Source: Gammaproteobacteria bacterium
GTDB lineage: Bacteria > Pseudomonadota > Gammaproteobacteria > Pseudomonadales > Cellvibrionaceae
NCBI GenBank assembly: GCA_005801205.1
Contig: SYDJ01000155.1
Coordinates: 1 to 64,000, forward strand
Direction of reading: 5' to 3'
Length of the DNA: 64,000 nt
Position numbers and translations under genes: made by a program
The notes under the pieces: model-generated
Databases searched by the model: none
The model's input: only the letters and a program-made list of their open reading frames with translations
What the model was told of the DNA's origin: nothing
In this document: piece by piece, positions 16,001-24,286 of the stretch
How the letters are laid out: every line of letters begins with the position of its first letter
Numbering within the stretch: the stretch's first letter is position 1

Positions 16001-16044
16001 GTGCATATCTGTATATACACTGTGCATATCGACTATATACAGAT
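16001..16044 (+). promoter_or_regulatory. Operator/promoter of the GntR-ABC operon
   Basis: An inverted repeat ATCTGTATATA (16007-16017) and TATATACAGAT (16034-16044) has perfect 11-bp arms and a 16-bp spacer. Overlapping it, GTGCATATC is directly repeated at 16001 and 16022. It ends 10 bp before the GTG start of a YtrA-type GntR regulator, which usually represses its own operon from such a site. Autoregulation is inferred. Confidence 0.7.
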
Positions 16045-16054
16045 AGAGGTGTGC

Positions 16055-16441
16055 GTGACCGACGAGTTGTTTCTCTCGCAAAACGATAGCCGCCCCATGT
16101 ACTTGCAAATCATGGCGCAAATTAAACAGAAGGTTCGTGTGGGTGATTGGCCTGCAGGTCACCCTTTACCTTCTATTCGCGAATTGAGCGCGGCGACCAA
16201 AGTCAGTGTGATTACGGTCAAGCGCGCTTACACCGAACTAGAAACTGAAGGTGTGATTGTGACTCAGGCGGGGCGTGGTTCATTTGTGACCGGCGCGACT
16301 GATATACAAAACGAACTCGCCAGAATCGAACTAAACAAACATATAGATGGAGTGATTGAAAGTGCACAGTTATTGGGTTTGGGTGAAAGCGAAATAATCG
16401 CACTTATTCAACACGCAATTGCCGAGCGCAAACAGCCATAA
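16055..16441 (+). CDS. GntR-family regulator (YtrA subfamily)
   Basis: A 128-residue repressor-type protein from the GTG at 16055, which has an AGAGG site 5 bp upstream (a second GTG lies 6 bp earlier). The winged helix domain covers about 10-80: SRPMYLQIMAQIKQKV, LPSIRELSAATKVSVITVKR and LETEGVIVTQAGRGSFV. A short C-terminal helical tail in place of a large effector domain is the mark of the YtrA group, which controls linked ABC exporters. The ABC ATPase and permease genes follow at once, so this is the operon regulator. Confidence 0.92.
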   Translation: MTDELFLSQNDSRPMYLQIMAQIKQKVRVGDWPAGHPLPSIRELSAATKVSVITVKRAYTELETEGVIVTQAGRGSFVTGATDIQNELARIELNKHIDGVIESAQLLGLGESEIIALIQHAIAERKQP

Positions 16442-16462
16442 CTATTTCATTGGGGCATTAAG

Positions 16463-17347
16463 ATGCAAAACGCAATTGAACTTAAGAGCGTGAGTAAACG
16501 TTATTCAGATTTTTATTTGGATAACCTGAGCCTGCAATTACCTGTTGGCCAAGTGATGGGTTTGGTGGGGGTGAATGGCGCGGGCAAGTCCACGACCTTG
16601 CGCTTGTTGATGGGATTAATTCAACCCGATACCGGTAGCGTGGATGTGTTGGGTTATCGCTTGCCCGAGCAGCAAGTGTTGGCGAAACAAAATATTGGTT
16701 TTGCATCTGATGATATGCGCCTCTATAAAACGGAAAATTTGCGTTGGCACATGCAACTTATTCAATCCATTTTTCCGTCGTGGGATGCAACTTACGCTGA
16801 GCATTTGTTAAAAGTATTTGATTTGAATGCGGAGCAAAAATTTAAAGGCTTTTCGCACGGCCAGCGTGTGAAGGCGTGTTTATTGTTAATTTTGGCGCGT
16901 AAGCCAAAGTTGGTAATTTTAGACGAGCCTACTACAGGTTTAGACCCGGTTGCGCGCGAAGAAGTCTTGTCTGAATTGGCAGAAATTTTACGCGATGAAA
17001 ATCGCAGCGTGTTGTTTTCATCACACAATACGCAAGACATTGAACAGCTATCCGATTCCATTACCTTTTTGCACAAAGGTAAATTGTTGGATTCACAAGA
17101 CAAAGAAACTTACCTAGATCGCTGGCGGCGAATTGTGTGTACGGGCGATATAAATTCTGCTGGCTTAGGAATTGATTGCATAACTGATATTAAACGCAAT
17201 GGTTCGCTTAACGAAATTATCGTTAATCAATACGATGATTCAATTCCAGAACGCTTAAGTGCACTGGGCTTGAGTGTTTCCAGTGTTGATCGTATGTCGC
17301 TTGAAAAAATCTTTGTCGCCAATGTGAGAGCAGGAGCAAAAGCATGA
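16463..17347 (+). CDS. ABC transporter ATP-binding protein (YtrB-like)
   Basis: A 294-residue ATPase. Walker A is GVNGAGKST (36-44), Walker B LVILDEP (150-156) and the D-loop TTGLD. The signature reads FSHGQ (130-134) in place of LSGGQ, as in several two-component ABC exporters of this group. The C-terminal 80 residues after the H-loop (SSHNTQDIEQL) form a divergent extension. It pairs with the permease that overlaps it by 4 bp. Related systems respond to cell-wall antibiotics or envelope stress; the substrate is unknown. Confidence 0.9.
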   Translation: MQNAIELKSVSKRYSDFYLDNLSLQLPVGQVMGLVGVNGAGKSTTLRLLMGLIQPDTGSVDVLGYRLPEQQVLAKQNIGFASDDMRLYKTENLRWHMQLIQSIFPSWDATYAEHLLKVFDLNAEQKFKGFSHGQRVKACLLLILARKPKLVILDEPTTGLDPVAREEVLSELAEILRDENRSVLFSSHNTQDIEQLSDSITFLHKGKLLDSQDKETYLDRWRRIVCTGDINSAGLGIDCITDIKRNGSLNEIIVNQYDDSIPERLSALGLSVSSVDRMSLEKIFVANVRAGAKA

Positions 17348-18024
17348 GTCACAGCTTGAATATTCCGTTAATTAAAATACTGATTCAAAAAGATTGGTAC
17401 CTCAGCCGAAAGCTGTTGGCGCTCTATGTGGGGGGTAGCATTTTTGCACTCAGTTTTATCAGTTTGGGCGAATGGCAATTTTTTATGGGCGTCACTTTAT
17501 TAATGTCTATGGTAATCGGCTTGGCGAATCATCTTGTGACCAGCACCATTATTAATGAGCGCAAAGAACAAACCCTGCCCTTTATTATGAGTTTGCCGAT
17601 TTCGCCAACGGATTATGCTGTCGCTAAATTAATTGCGAACAAGAGCTTATTTTTTATTCCGTGGTTAGCCATTTTAATAACGACTATTGGTGTGTTCACA
17701 TTCACCCCTATTCCCGATGGATTAATTCCGTTAAGCATCATTATGTGTAGTTATCTGCTATTAAGTTATTGTTTGGTATGGGCAGTAGGCATGATAGTTG
17801 AAACAGAAGGTATTGTTATTCTGGTTATGGTAGTGTTGAATTGTTTAATCGGTCCCTTGATTTATATATTGGGGTCAATCCAAGATATTTCCAGTCATTT
17901 TCAAAGTGCTACGCAAGTATGGAATAGTGCATCCATAGGTGTATTGCTGCTTGAGTTTTTCTTGATTATTGCCTCTTTGGTTATTGCTTTTTATTTGCAG
18001 GCGAGAAAGAAAACGTTTCTTTGA
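17344..18024 (+). CDS. ABC-2 type permease
   Basis: A 226-residue membrane protein with about six hydrophobic segments (for example LLALYVGGSIFALSFISL, FMGVTLLMSMVIGLANHLV and LLSYCLVWAVGMIV). The NERKEQTLPFIMSLPIS segment is typical of ABC-2 permeases of the YtrC/YhgE kind. It overlaps the ATPase gene by 4 bp (ATGA) and completes the exporter encoded with the GntR regulator. An AT-rich inverted repeat (GTTTAAAAATC, 18035-18062) follows the stop codon and may be a weak terminator. Confidence 0.87.
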   Translation: MSHSLNIPLIKILIQKDWYLSRKLLALYVGGSIFALSFISLGEWQFFMGVTLLMSMVIGLANHLVTSTIINERKEQTLPFIMSLPISPTDYAVAKLIANKSLFFIPWLAILITTIGVFTFTPIPDGLIPLSIIMCSYLLLSYCLVWAVGMIVETEGIVILVMVVLNCLIGPLIYILGSIQDISSHFQSATQVWNSASIGVLLLEFFLIIASLVIAFYLQARKKTFL

Positions 18025-18095
18025 TGCAATTACTGTTTAAAAATCGGTCCTGATTTTTAAACGTTTCTCATTTTATCTCTCTAATGGTGGTCACT

Positions 18096-19265
18096 ATGAA
18101 CTCCACGGCTGAGTCACGCCTGCAAGAATTACCTGTATTAAACACACGCTTGCATTACATGGACAACCTGCGCGCTTTGGCGATGCTCGCTGGTGTGTTT
18201 TTTCATGGTGCTTTGGCTTATAGCCCCATGTTGCATAATGTGTGGCCATCGGCGGATACACAGCAATCGCCAATTGTTGATGTAATTGTTTGGTTTACGC
18301 ATTTGTTCAGAATGCCGCTGTTTTTTATTATCGCCGGATTTTTTGTTGCCTATCTGGTGCAAAAACGTGGTATGGCGGGGATGTTAAAAAATCGCGCGCT
18401 GCGAATTTTATTACCGCTGATTATTTTTCTGCCGCTGTGTATGTGGGCAGTTATTGCGCCGCTGTTATCGGCGGTGGCAAGCGTACAAGTAAAATCGCCC
18501 GTGTTAGCCATGGTTGCGATGGCTATGGCAACTCCTGGTACACCACCGCCACCGCCCACTACGATGCATTTGTGGTTTTTGTACAATCTGGTTTTCTTTT
18601 GCCTATTTACGTGGGTGTTACATTATGTGAATTGGCAATGGTTGCGCGCCTATTTTAATCGAGTAACACCCCTAACCTTTCTTGTCATATTCCCACTTTT
18701 GTTAGTCCCTGCCTTGCTGTCGGTTGCAGCCCCCTTGCCTGCACCCGACAGTTTTTTACCGCAGTTGTGGTCGTTCGGTTTTTTCGGGCTATTTTTTGCG
18801 CTGGGGTATTGGGTTTTTGGTGTGGATAATTTTATTGAGCGCTTTAAAGCCTATGGTTTTATATTGTTGATAATGAGTGTGGGGCTTTATGTTCTTTTTT
18901 ATTGGTTGATTCCCAAGCACATCAGTATTGCGCCGCCGTCGTTAGTATTTTGGAAGAAATTGATTGTGAGCTCTTGCGAAGCTTATATTTCAGTATGGAT
19001 GAGTGTGGTGTGTTTGGTATGGGGAAAAATCTATCTCAATATTCACAATCGCTTTATGCGTTTTATGTCTGATAGCTCGTATTGGATTTACATTATTCAC
19101 TTGCCACTAATATTTGCGCTGCAATACCCCATGATGGATAAATACTGGAGTTTGCTCGCCAAATACTCGGCGACTATGACGGTGACTTTAGCCGTGGGCG
19201 TGTTGAGTTATGTATTGTTGGTAAGGTGGACGCCTATAGGCTGGATGTTGAATGGCCGCAGGTAA
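18096..19265 (+). CDS. Membrane acyltransferase (acyltransferase 3 / MdoC-like)
   Basis: A 389-residue protein of the acyltransferase-3 superfamily with about ten transmembrane helices. The start MNSTAESRLQ follows a GGTGG; an ATG 12 bp earlier is possible. The N-terminal YMDNLRALAMLAGVFFHGAL contains the R and H pattern expected for the catalytic site, and HLFRMPLFFIIAGFF follows. The C-terminus SDSSYWIYIIHLPLIF is characteristic of OpgC/MdoC-type enzymes. These O-acylate membrane-exposed glycans such as periplasmic glucans; the acceptor here is unknown. It is expressed separately from the ABC operon. Confidence 0.85.
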   Translation: MNSTAESRLQELPVLNTRLHYMDNLRALAMLAGVFFHGALAYSPMLHNVWPSADTQQSPIVDVIVWFTHLFRMPLFFIIAGFFVAYLVQKRGMAGMLKNRALRILLPLIIFLPLCMWAVIAPLLSAVASVQVKSPVLAMVAMAMATPGTPPPPPTTMHLWFLYNLVFFCLFTWVLHYVNWQWLRAYFNRVTPLTFLVIFPLLLVPALLSVAAPLPAPDSFLPQLWSFGFFGLFFALGYWVFGVDNFIERFKAYGFILLIMSVGLYVLFYWLIPKHISIAPPSLVFWKKLIVSSCEAYISVWMSVVCLVWGKIYLNIHNRFMRFMSDSSYWIYIIHLPLIFALQYPMMDKYWSLLAKYSATMTVTLAVGVLSYVLLVRWTPIGWMLNGRR

Positions 19266-19293
19266 AAACTATCTGCGTCGCTTCACCCTGAGC

Positions 19294-19329
19294 GCGAAGC
19301 AGCCGAAGGGTTTACTTCGGCTGCTTCGC
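19294..19329. terminator. Strong hairpin between convergent genes
   Basis: A perfect 15-bp stem GCGAAGCAGCCGAAG/CTTCGGCTGCTTCGC with a 6-base loop, between the stop codons of the acyltransferase and the esterase lipoprotein. It lacks a T tract, so it may act as a bidirectional transcription barrier or RNA stabiliser. Confidence 0.6.
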
Positions 19330-19339
19330 TCACTAACGC

Positions 19340-20899
19340 TTAGTGCATAGCATCAATAAAAGCTTCAAAGGTGGGTGTAGCCATTTCATTGTGGGTTTCT
19401 TTAAATTCAATATTTTTTAACACAAGCGATGGGTTGTTTAAATTCTGCAAGCGACTAACAAAATTCAGATTGGGAATATAATTACCTTGGCGTGTGCCTG
19501 AGGTAAAAATAGACATTGTTTCAGATTTTGGTTGCGCTAAAGCAGTTTTCAGTTTTTCTTGAACTTCTGGCGTATTTGCCCAATAAGCACCGTCGCTCAA
19601 GGCATAGGTTCTGAAATAAGGTTTGGCATCTGTTTCTTGGCTTAACAGAATTTCCCCTACAGTTGCACCTAAAGATGCACCCCAGAACAAGCGGTTCGAG
19701 TTGGTGCGATATTGCTTTTCAATGTGCGGAATAATTTCTTCTTTCAGGAAGCGAATATAAGGCAATGCACCCGGTAATCTATAATCTACCATGCGGCGAT
19801 CTTCCGGGCCTTGCTCAATAGCAACCACAATAAAGTCTTTGTGGTGCGCTTCTACCGCTTTGTGAAATTCCTTAACCCATTGGCCATCGGTTAAATAGAG
19901 TACAGGGTAATTTTTCTTGGAGGTTTCATAGTTTGGCGGCAAGTAAACAGAATAGGGATATTCTATTTTGGTGTGCTTGGATTTGTACTTTAAACCATCA
20001 GTAAACTTGCCTTGAATTTTATAATCGGCCACGGGTATCCAGCGGGAACTCATAAAGCTGCCGTTGGCTTTGAAAGAGCCATTATCAACATTCACCTCAA
20101 ATGAGCCGAAATAAAATTGATCGAAATGTAATTTTATTTCAAAGGGAGTGGCGTCATTGAGCGTGCCTTTGATATTTTTATTAAACGTATCTACGGCGAT
20201 TAATTGATAATCTTTGGTTTCATATTCTTTATCATTAATCTTGAATTTTCCGTACTGAGGGCCGCTAAAAGATATGCTGAGCTTTGAGCCTGGTTTTATA
20301 TCTAGCCCTTTAAGGTTGGTGGTTACGGTTTGAAAATTTAAATCCAAGTTGGAGTTGGGTAAGCCTTTGGCCATCATTTCCAGTGTGTTATCAATAAGCT
20401 GAAATGTGCCAGTGTGGGTATAGTGAACCAAGCCTGTGACGCTATGTGTTTGTTTGATATCAAGCTCGAAGGTGCCAGAGGTGGGCGTTAAATAAGTGAG
20501 TTGCGTTTTAATATCGACGACAATAGTCGCACCATTTTGTGGAAACGTTAATTGCTGAACAATTTCACCTTTGCTATCCACAATGGCGTACTTGTAATCT
20601 GAGTTCCAAGCGAAGCCGTTGTATTCGCGGGCGTCGGTAAATACTTTGTCACTGGCAAAATAGTATTTGAAGGAGCCATCGGTATTAAAACGCGGATCTG
20701 AACCACTAATGATGGCGGATTTATTAATTTCAAAAGCAAGTGCGGTTCCCTGTAAGCTGGAAGGTGCACCAATACTTGTACTTTGAATTGCACTGGCCTT
20801 TTTAGTTGAATCGGCGTTATTGCTGGTGCAGCCTGCCATTAAAAGAAAAAAAGCACTGGCTAACAAACCAAAACCATATTTATAAATTATTGTCTTCAC
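19340..20899 (-). CDS. Esterase-domain lipoprotein
   Basis: A 519-residue predicted lipoprotein with lipobox LMAGC (Cys24). Residues about 45-310 form a beta-rich region with no recognised family (IDSKGEIVQQLTF, FSGPQYGKFKINDKEYE and similar). Residues about 320-519 match the esterase/Fes (putative esterase D) fold: YSVYLPPNYETSKKNYPVLY, LTDGQWV, the nucleophile Ser409 in WGASLGATVG and His near the end (KETHNEM). It probably hydrolyses esters at the outer membrane surface or periplasm. The Asp of the triad was not identified with certainty. Confidence 0.8.
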   Translation of the reverse strand: MKTIIYKYGFGLLASAFFLLMAGCTSNNADSTKKASAIQSTSIGAPSSLQGTALAFEINKSAIISGSDPRFNTDGSFKYYFASDKVFTDAREYNGFAWNSDYKYAIVDSKGEIVQQLTFPQNGATIVVDIKTQLTYLTPTSGTFELDIKQTHSVTGLVHYTHTGTFQLIDNTLEMMAKGLPNSNLDLNFQTVTTNLKGLDIKPGSKLSISFSGPQYGKFKINDKEYETKDYQLIAVDTFNKNIKGTLNDATPFEIKLHFDQFYFGSFEVNVDNGSFKANGSFMSSRWIPVADYKIQGKFTDGLKYKSKHTKIEYPYSVYLPPNYETSKKNYPVLYLTDGQWVKEFHKAVEAHHKDFIVVAIEQGPEDRRMVDYRLPGALPYIRFLKEEIIPHIEKQYRTNSNRLFWGASLGATVGEILLSQETDAKPYFRTYALSDGAYWANTPEVQEKLKTALAQPKSETMSIFTSGTRQGNYIPNLNFVSRLQNLNNPSLVLKNIEFKETHNEMATPTFEAFIDAMH

Positions 20900-20994
20900 G
20901 ATATCTCCATTAAATGTCTATTGTTGAATGCTGAACCATTTCCAGCCTTAGCCGATTAGATGCTTTAATAGGGCGAAAAGATTCACTGCAATGA

Positions 20995-21022
20995 AAAAAA
21001 ATCCCGCAAGGTGCGGGATTTT
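20995..21022 (-). terminator. Rho-independent terminator of the GH5 gene
   Basis: The stem AAATCCCGCA/TGCGGGATTT with a short AGG loop is followed on the minus strand by a run of T. It is 28 bp beyond the GH5 stop codon. Confidence 0.85.
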
Positions 21023-21050
21023 CACAATAAGCGGACTTATAGGTTAATGC

Positions 21051-22166
21051 TTAGTGCTTGTTTTCCTTCAACATCACCTCGCGGAAATGCTTGCCCTGCA
21101 TAGTGGGCTCGTAGTTCCAATCTTTAATCATTTGCGGTGACCAATCTGGGTCAAACACCCAAGCTACCCAGCTGATGCCTTTGCTTTTAGCATAATTGGT
21201 CATGCGTGGGCCATAGCTGCCATCGTCAATCACGGGAATATGTGCGCCTTTATCGGTTGCTAATTGGTAGCCGATTTCGGTGAGAATTACTGGATACTTA
21301 TCCGCCACATAACCCCAATCGCGCTCCCAGTTTTGTTCGAAAGGTGCTTTCACTTTCATGGGGTAGGGGTGGCTTACGTAGGCAACGTTTTCTTTTTCAA
21401 TGGGTGCGGTGGCAATGGGCGTTAAATCGTAAGCCCAGTTAAAGCCTGCCACCAGTGAGATGGCATTCGCATTGTGTGCTTGAATGATCGTAATGGCTTC
21501 TTCGTTAATCGCTTTCCACTCTGCCCAACTCACTACGCCTAATTGGCCACCGAACACGGTGGGTTCGTTAAAGACTTCGTACATAGCAACGGAATTCACA
21601 CCTTTATAGCGTGCGGATACCGTGCGAAAAAAGTCGAAGGTTTCGGGTTTGGTGGTGTAGTAACTTGCGGTTTGGAACATTTCAGATTTGAGGTTGCCGA
21701 TGGAGTGCCAATCCACAATGGCGTACATGCCGAGCTCGTTAATCCATTGGATGGTTTGATCCAAAATGGGCAAGTAACCTTTTTTACCGCGCTTTTGCCA
21801 TGCCGATGGGTGCACCGGAATACGCACCACGTTTGCACCCCACGCTTTTATCACTTCAAAGTGTTTGCGATTGAAATGGCCTTCATTAACGAGTTTATCC
21901 GGGTCCGCAATATTCACGCCGCGAAATACCACGACATCGCCTTTGTCATTGACGAACTTGTTGCCCTTCACTTTTACCAGTGGCACTTGCTGGGTGATTT
22001 TACTGTGATCAAAAGCAGGGATATCGGTGGTGTTCCACCAGCCTTGGCTGTTTTGCCAAGCATCGGCGTGTTTTTGAGCGTCGGTTTTTGCTTCGTCGGC
22101 CGCTGTCGCATAACTGGCAAGGCAGCTGATAAGCGCAATTGAAATACAGTGTTTAAATAGGTTCAT
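21051..22166 (-). CDS. Secreted glycoside hydrolase family 5 enzyme
   Basis: A 371-residue exported enzyme from MNLFKHCISIALIS (ATG 22164-22166); the longer frame lacks a signal peptide at its start. The signal ends near ATA-ADE (22/23). The GH5 fold markers are visible: WGANVVRIPVHPSAW, YAIVDWHS, the acid/base Glu201 in EVFNEPT, SHPYPMK and the nucleophile Glu297 in VILTEIGY. No carbohydrate-binding module or linker is present, unlike many Cellvibrio cellulases. It may act on beta-1,4-glucan, mannan or related chains; the subfamily cannot be fixed by eye. Confidence 0.9.
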   Translation of the reverse strand: MNLFKHCISIALISCLASYATAADEAKTDAQKHADAWQNSQGWWNTTDIPAFDHSKITQQVPLVKVKGNKFVNDKGDVVVFRGVNIADPDKLVNEGHFNRKHFEVIKAWGANVVRIPVHPSAWQKRGKKGYLPILDQTIQWINELGMYAIVDWHSIGNLKSEMFQTASYYTTKPETFDFFRTVSARYKGVNSVAMYEVFNEPTVFGGQLGVVSWAEWKAINEEAITIIQAHNANAISLVAGFNWAYDLTPIATAPIEKENVAYVSHPYPMKVKAPFEQNWERDWGYVADKYPVILTEIGYQLATDKGAHIPVIDDGSYGPRMTNYAKSKGISWVAWVFDPDWSPQMIKDWNYEPTMQGKHFREVMLKENKH

Positions 22167-22251
22167 ATTATTGCTCTTTGGAAAGGGTGGATATTGACCG
22201 CACTTAAGCATAGTCACCCTCTAGAGTTCATGAGCACTTTTTAACCCTAAT

Positions 22252-22980
22252 TTACATTGGTAAGTTGATTAGGGGATCTATCCTACACACCGAAATATGA
22301 TGGCCTGCTTGGGTTTGTGGATACTGCCAGCGCACATTGAAATCTAACAATTTCATGCCGTAAATACGGTTTGGTTCGGGTTGTTGATATTGCGGGCGCG
22401 GGTCTTGTTGCAGAACTTGGCGAATTAAGCGGGCAAGGTCGGTTTGCGTTTTTTGGCGATAATTGCTGCAAAAGGCGGCCGTTTCGTCGCTAAACTCAAC
22501 AGGTATTAGCGGTGGAGCGGCATCCGCAAAGCTATTGATGGCCTCTGGCACAAGGTCTACATAGGGCACATAGGGTTTGATATCCAAAACGGGTGTGCCA
22601 TCCAACAGATCAATTCCACTGAGCTGCAAGAGTAATTTGCCATCGCGTTCGGCAATGCAATCCAGCTTCACCACCGATAAACCGATAGGCGCGGGCCGCG
22701 TTGGCGAACGAGTGGCAAATACACCAAGGCTTTTGTTGCCGCCTAAACGCGGCGGTTTTACCTTGGGTTTCCACTCGCTGCGGCTATTGGCGTGAAACAC
22801 AAACTGAACCCAAATATGGCTGCAGCCTTCTAGGCCATCGAGTGCATCGGGGTCGTTATACGGGGGTAGAAGCTCCAGTTCAGCCGTCGCCAAGGGCGCT
22901 AAACCGGGCTGACGCGGTATGCCAAATTTCTCCTTAAAGCAGGAGTGGATAATACCGATGGCGGGGAAGGTAAAGTCCAT
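22252..22980 (-). CDS. trmO: tRNA N6-threonylcarbamoyladenosine methyltransferase
   Basis: A 242-residue TrmO (YaeB/UPF0066) protein that methylates t6A at position 37 of certain tRNAs using SAM. The N-terminal beta-barrel domain has IGIIHSCFKEKFGIPRQPGL, the SHIWVQFVFH motif, and the highly conserved GVFATRSPTRPAPIGLS loop that binds SAM. LLDGTPVLDIKPYVPYVD closes the domain. The C-terminal 80 residues, with a YGMKLLDFNVRW end, match the proteobacterial extension. The start ATG overlaps nothing and lies 220 bp from the divergent PEP-CTERM gene. Confidence 0.93.
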   Translation of the reverse strand: MDFTFPAIGIIHSCFKEKFGIPRQPGLAPLATAELELLPPYNDPDALDGLEGCSHIWVQFVFHANSRSEWKPKVKPPRLGGNKSLGVFATRSPTRPAPIGLSVVKLDCIAERDGKLLLQLSGIDLLDGTPVLDIKPYVPYVDLVPEAINSFADAAPPLIPVEFSDETAAFCSNYRQKTQTDLARLIRQVLQQDPRPQYQQPEPNRIYGMKLLDFNVRWQYPQTQAGHHISVCRIDPLINLPM

Positions 22981-23203
22981 TGAGTTTAGTGGCCTTAAAG
23001 GGAGAACTTGGCGGCTAGTCTACTGCAGCCAAACGCTGTTTGCGTGGATTTATGATGACAGCGCTGTCGAACGTATTTACACTTTTGTGTGATGTAGTTA
23101 TCATTATTTTTGTGATGCCCAGCATATCAAGGGGTTTAATATCTAGGCATGAAAACTGCCTATTGGCTACACAGATTATTTTCTTATTCTAAAGAGATTT
23201 TTT

Positions 23204-24169
23204 ATGTCGATTAATGGGTTCAAAAAAATAGTACTTCTTGGCGTTATGGCTGCCTCTACTTCTGTGTTTGCAGGCCCATTAAATGATTACAACTTGATTC
23301 TGAGTGGCGATTTGGCCATATCGGGCGGCAGCGGTCATATTCACGGTAAGGCTTTTATCGGCGGTGATTTGAGTGGCAGTAACCCTGAGTTTGGCCATGA
23401 TTTAAATCGCCCCGCTAACAAGAACAACTACACAGTTGAAGTTGCAGGCGATTTAAATGCTGGCAATAGCGCCAAATTTTTCGCAGGTCGTGTGGCTTAT
23501 GGTGGTGATAACAATCTAGGTAACAAATACGAATGCCAAGGTGGTTTTGTTAACAACAAGGGTTGTATCGATCACGTCACCGGGTTGGATACCAAAAAGA
23601 CTGATCTTTTTAATCAGTTGACCTCTGAATCAAACTATTACAAAAGCTTGGTAAGCACAGGTGTTGTTAACAACAGCGATTTGAACCAAAGCAAGTTTGT
23701 GTACAGTGGAGCGGCGACTGATTTGGCAGTATTTGATATTAGCGGTGCCAGTCTGTTTAACAGTAATGGTTGGGATGCAATTCTGGGCAGTGCTAAAAAC
23801 ATCGTGATCAACGTATCAGGCACCAACATCAACATGGCGCATAACGTTAACCTTATGGGTAACTTGGGCAACAGTTCAATTTACGACAACGTGTTGTGGA
23901 ATTTTTACGAAGCGACCAACATCACCTTCAACAACCGTTGGGCGGGTTCGGTGTTGGCCGTTAACGCCGTGATCGACATTAAAAACAGCGATTTCGATGG
24001 TTCAGTTGCGGCTAAATCTTACATAGGCAATGGTCAAATACACGATTACCACTGGAGCTACACTCCACCAACTCCGCCCCCCGTTAAGGTGCCAGAGCCA
24101 TCAAGCCTGTTATTGGGCTTGTTGGGTTTAGGTTTGGTTCTATTAGGGCGTGCGCGTCGCCAGAAGTAA
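23204..24169 (+). CDS. Choice-of-anchor A family protein with PEP-CTERM signal
   Basis: A 321-residue secreted protein. A signal peptide (VLLGVMAASTSVFA) is followed by the choice-of-anchor A domain: YNLILSGDLAISGGSGHIHG, AFIGGDL and the closing NRWAGSVLAVNAVIDIKNSDFDGSV. A proline linker (TPPTPPPVKV) leads to a C-terminal sorting signal from residue 296: VPEPSS, a hydrophobic stretch and RARRQK. Exosortase would cut and anchor or release it into the extracellular matrix. No exosortase gene lies in this window. It is monocistronic with its own terminator. Confidence 0.92.
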   Translation: MSINGFKKIVLLGVMAASTSVFAGPLNDYNLILSGDLAISGGSGHIHGKAFIGGDLSGSNPEFGHDLNRPANKNNYTVEVAGDLNAGNSAKFFAGRVAYGGDNNLGNKYECQGGFVNNKGCIDHVTGLDTKKTDLFNQLTSESNYYKSLVSTGVVNNSDLNQSKFVYSGAATDLAVFDISGASLFNSNGWDAILGSAKNIVINVSGTNINMAHNVNLMGNLGNSSIYDNVLWNFYEATNITFNNRWAGSVLAVNAVIDIKNSDFDGSVAAKSYIGNGQIHDYHWSYTPPTPPPVKVPEPSSLLLGLLGLGLVLLGRARRQK

Positions 24170-24193
24170 TTTACGAAAGCCGTAGATGTAAGC

Positions 24194-24223
24194 AAAACCC
24201 CAGCTAAAAACTGGGGTTTTTTT
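24194..24223 (+). terminator. Terminator of the PEP-CTERM gene
   Basis: The stem AAAACCCCAG/CTGGGGTTTT with a CTAAAAA loop runs into seven T residues on the plus strand. Confidence 0.9.
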
Positions 24224-24286
24224 ATGGGCGAGATAGACATTAAATGAGCTCTACTCTGTCCTAGATATGTCTCTTTATAGATATTT

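Noticed and set aside
15519-16054. Open frames beginning MDTGGRVTQEAVTEGV or MDAGGRATQ
   Set aside because: They are read from the repeat itself and recur wherever the repeat lies. They explain false 5' extensions of the serA-side, GntR and rpiA frames and are not treated as genes.
21543-22142. A 199-codon plus-strand frame
   Set aside because: It is fully antisense to the GH5 gene, which has a signal peptide and complete catalytic motifs.
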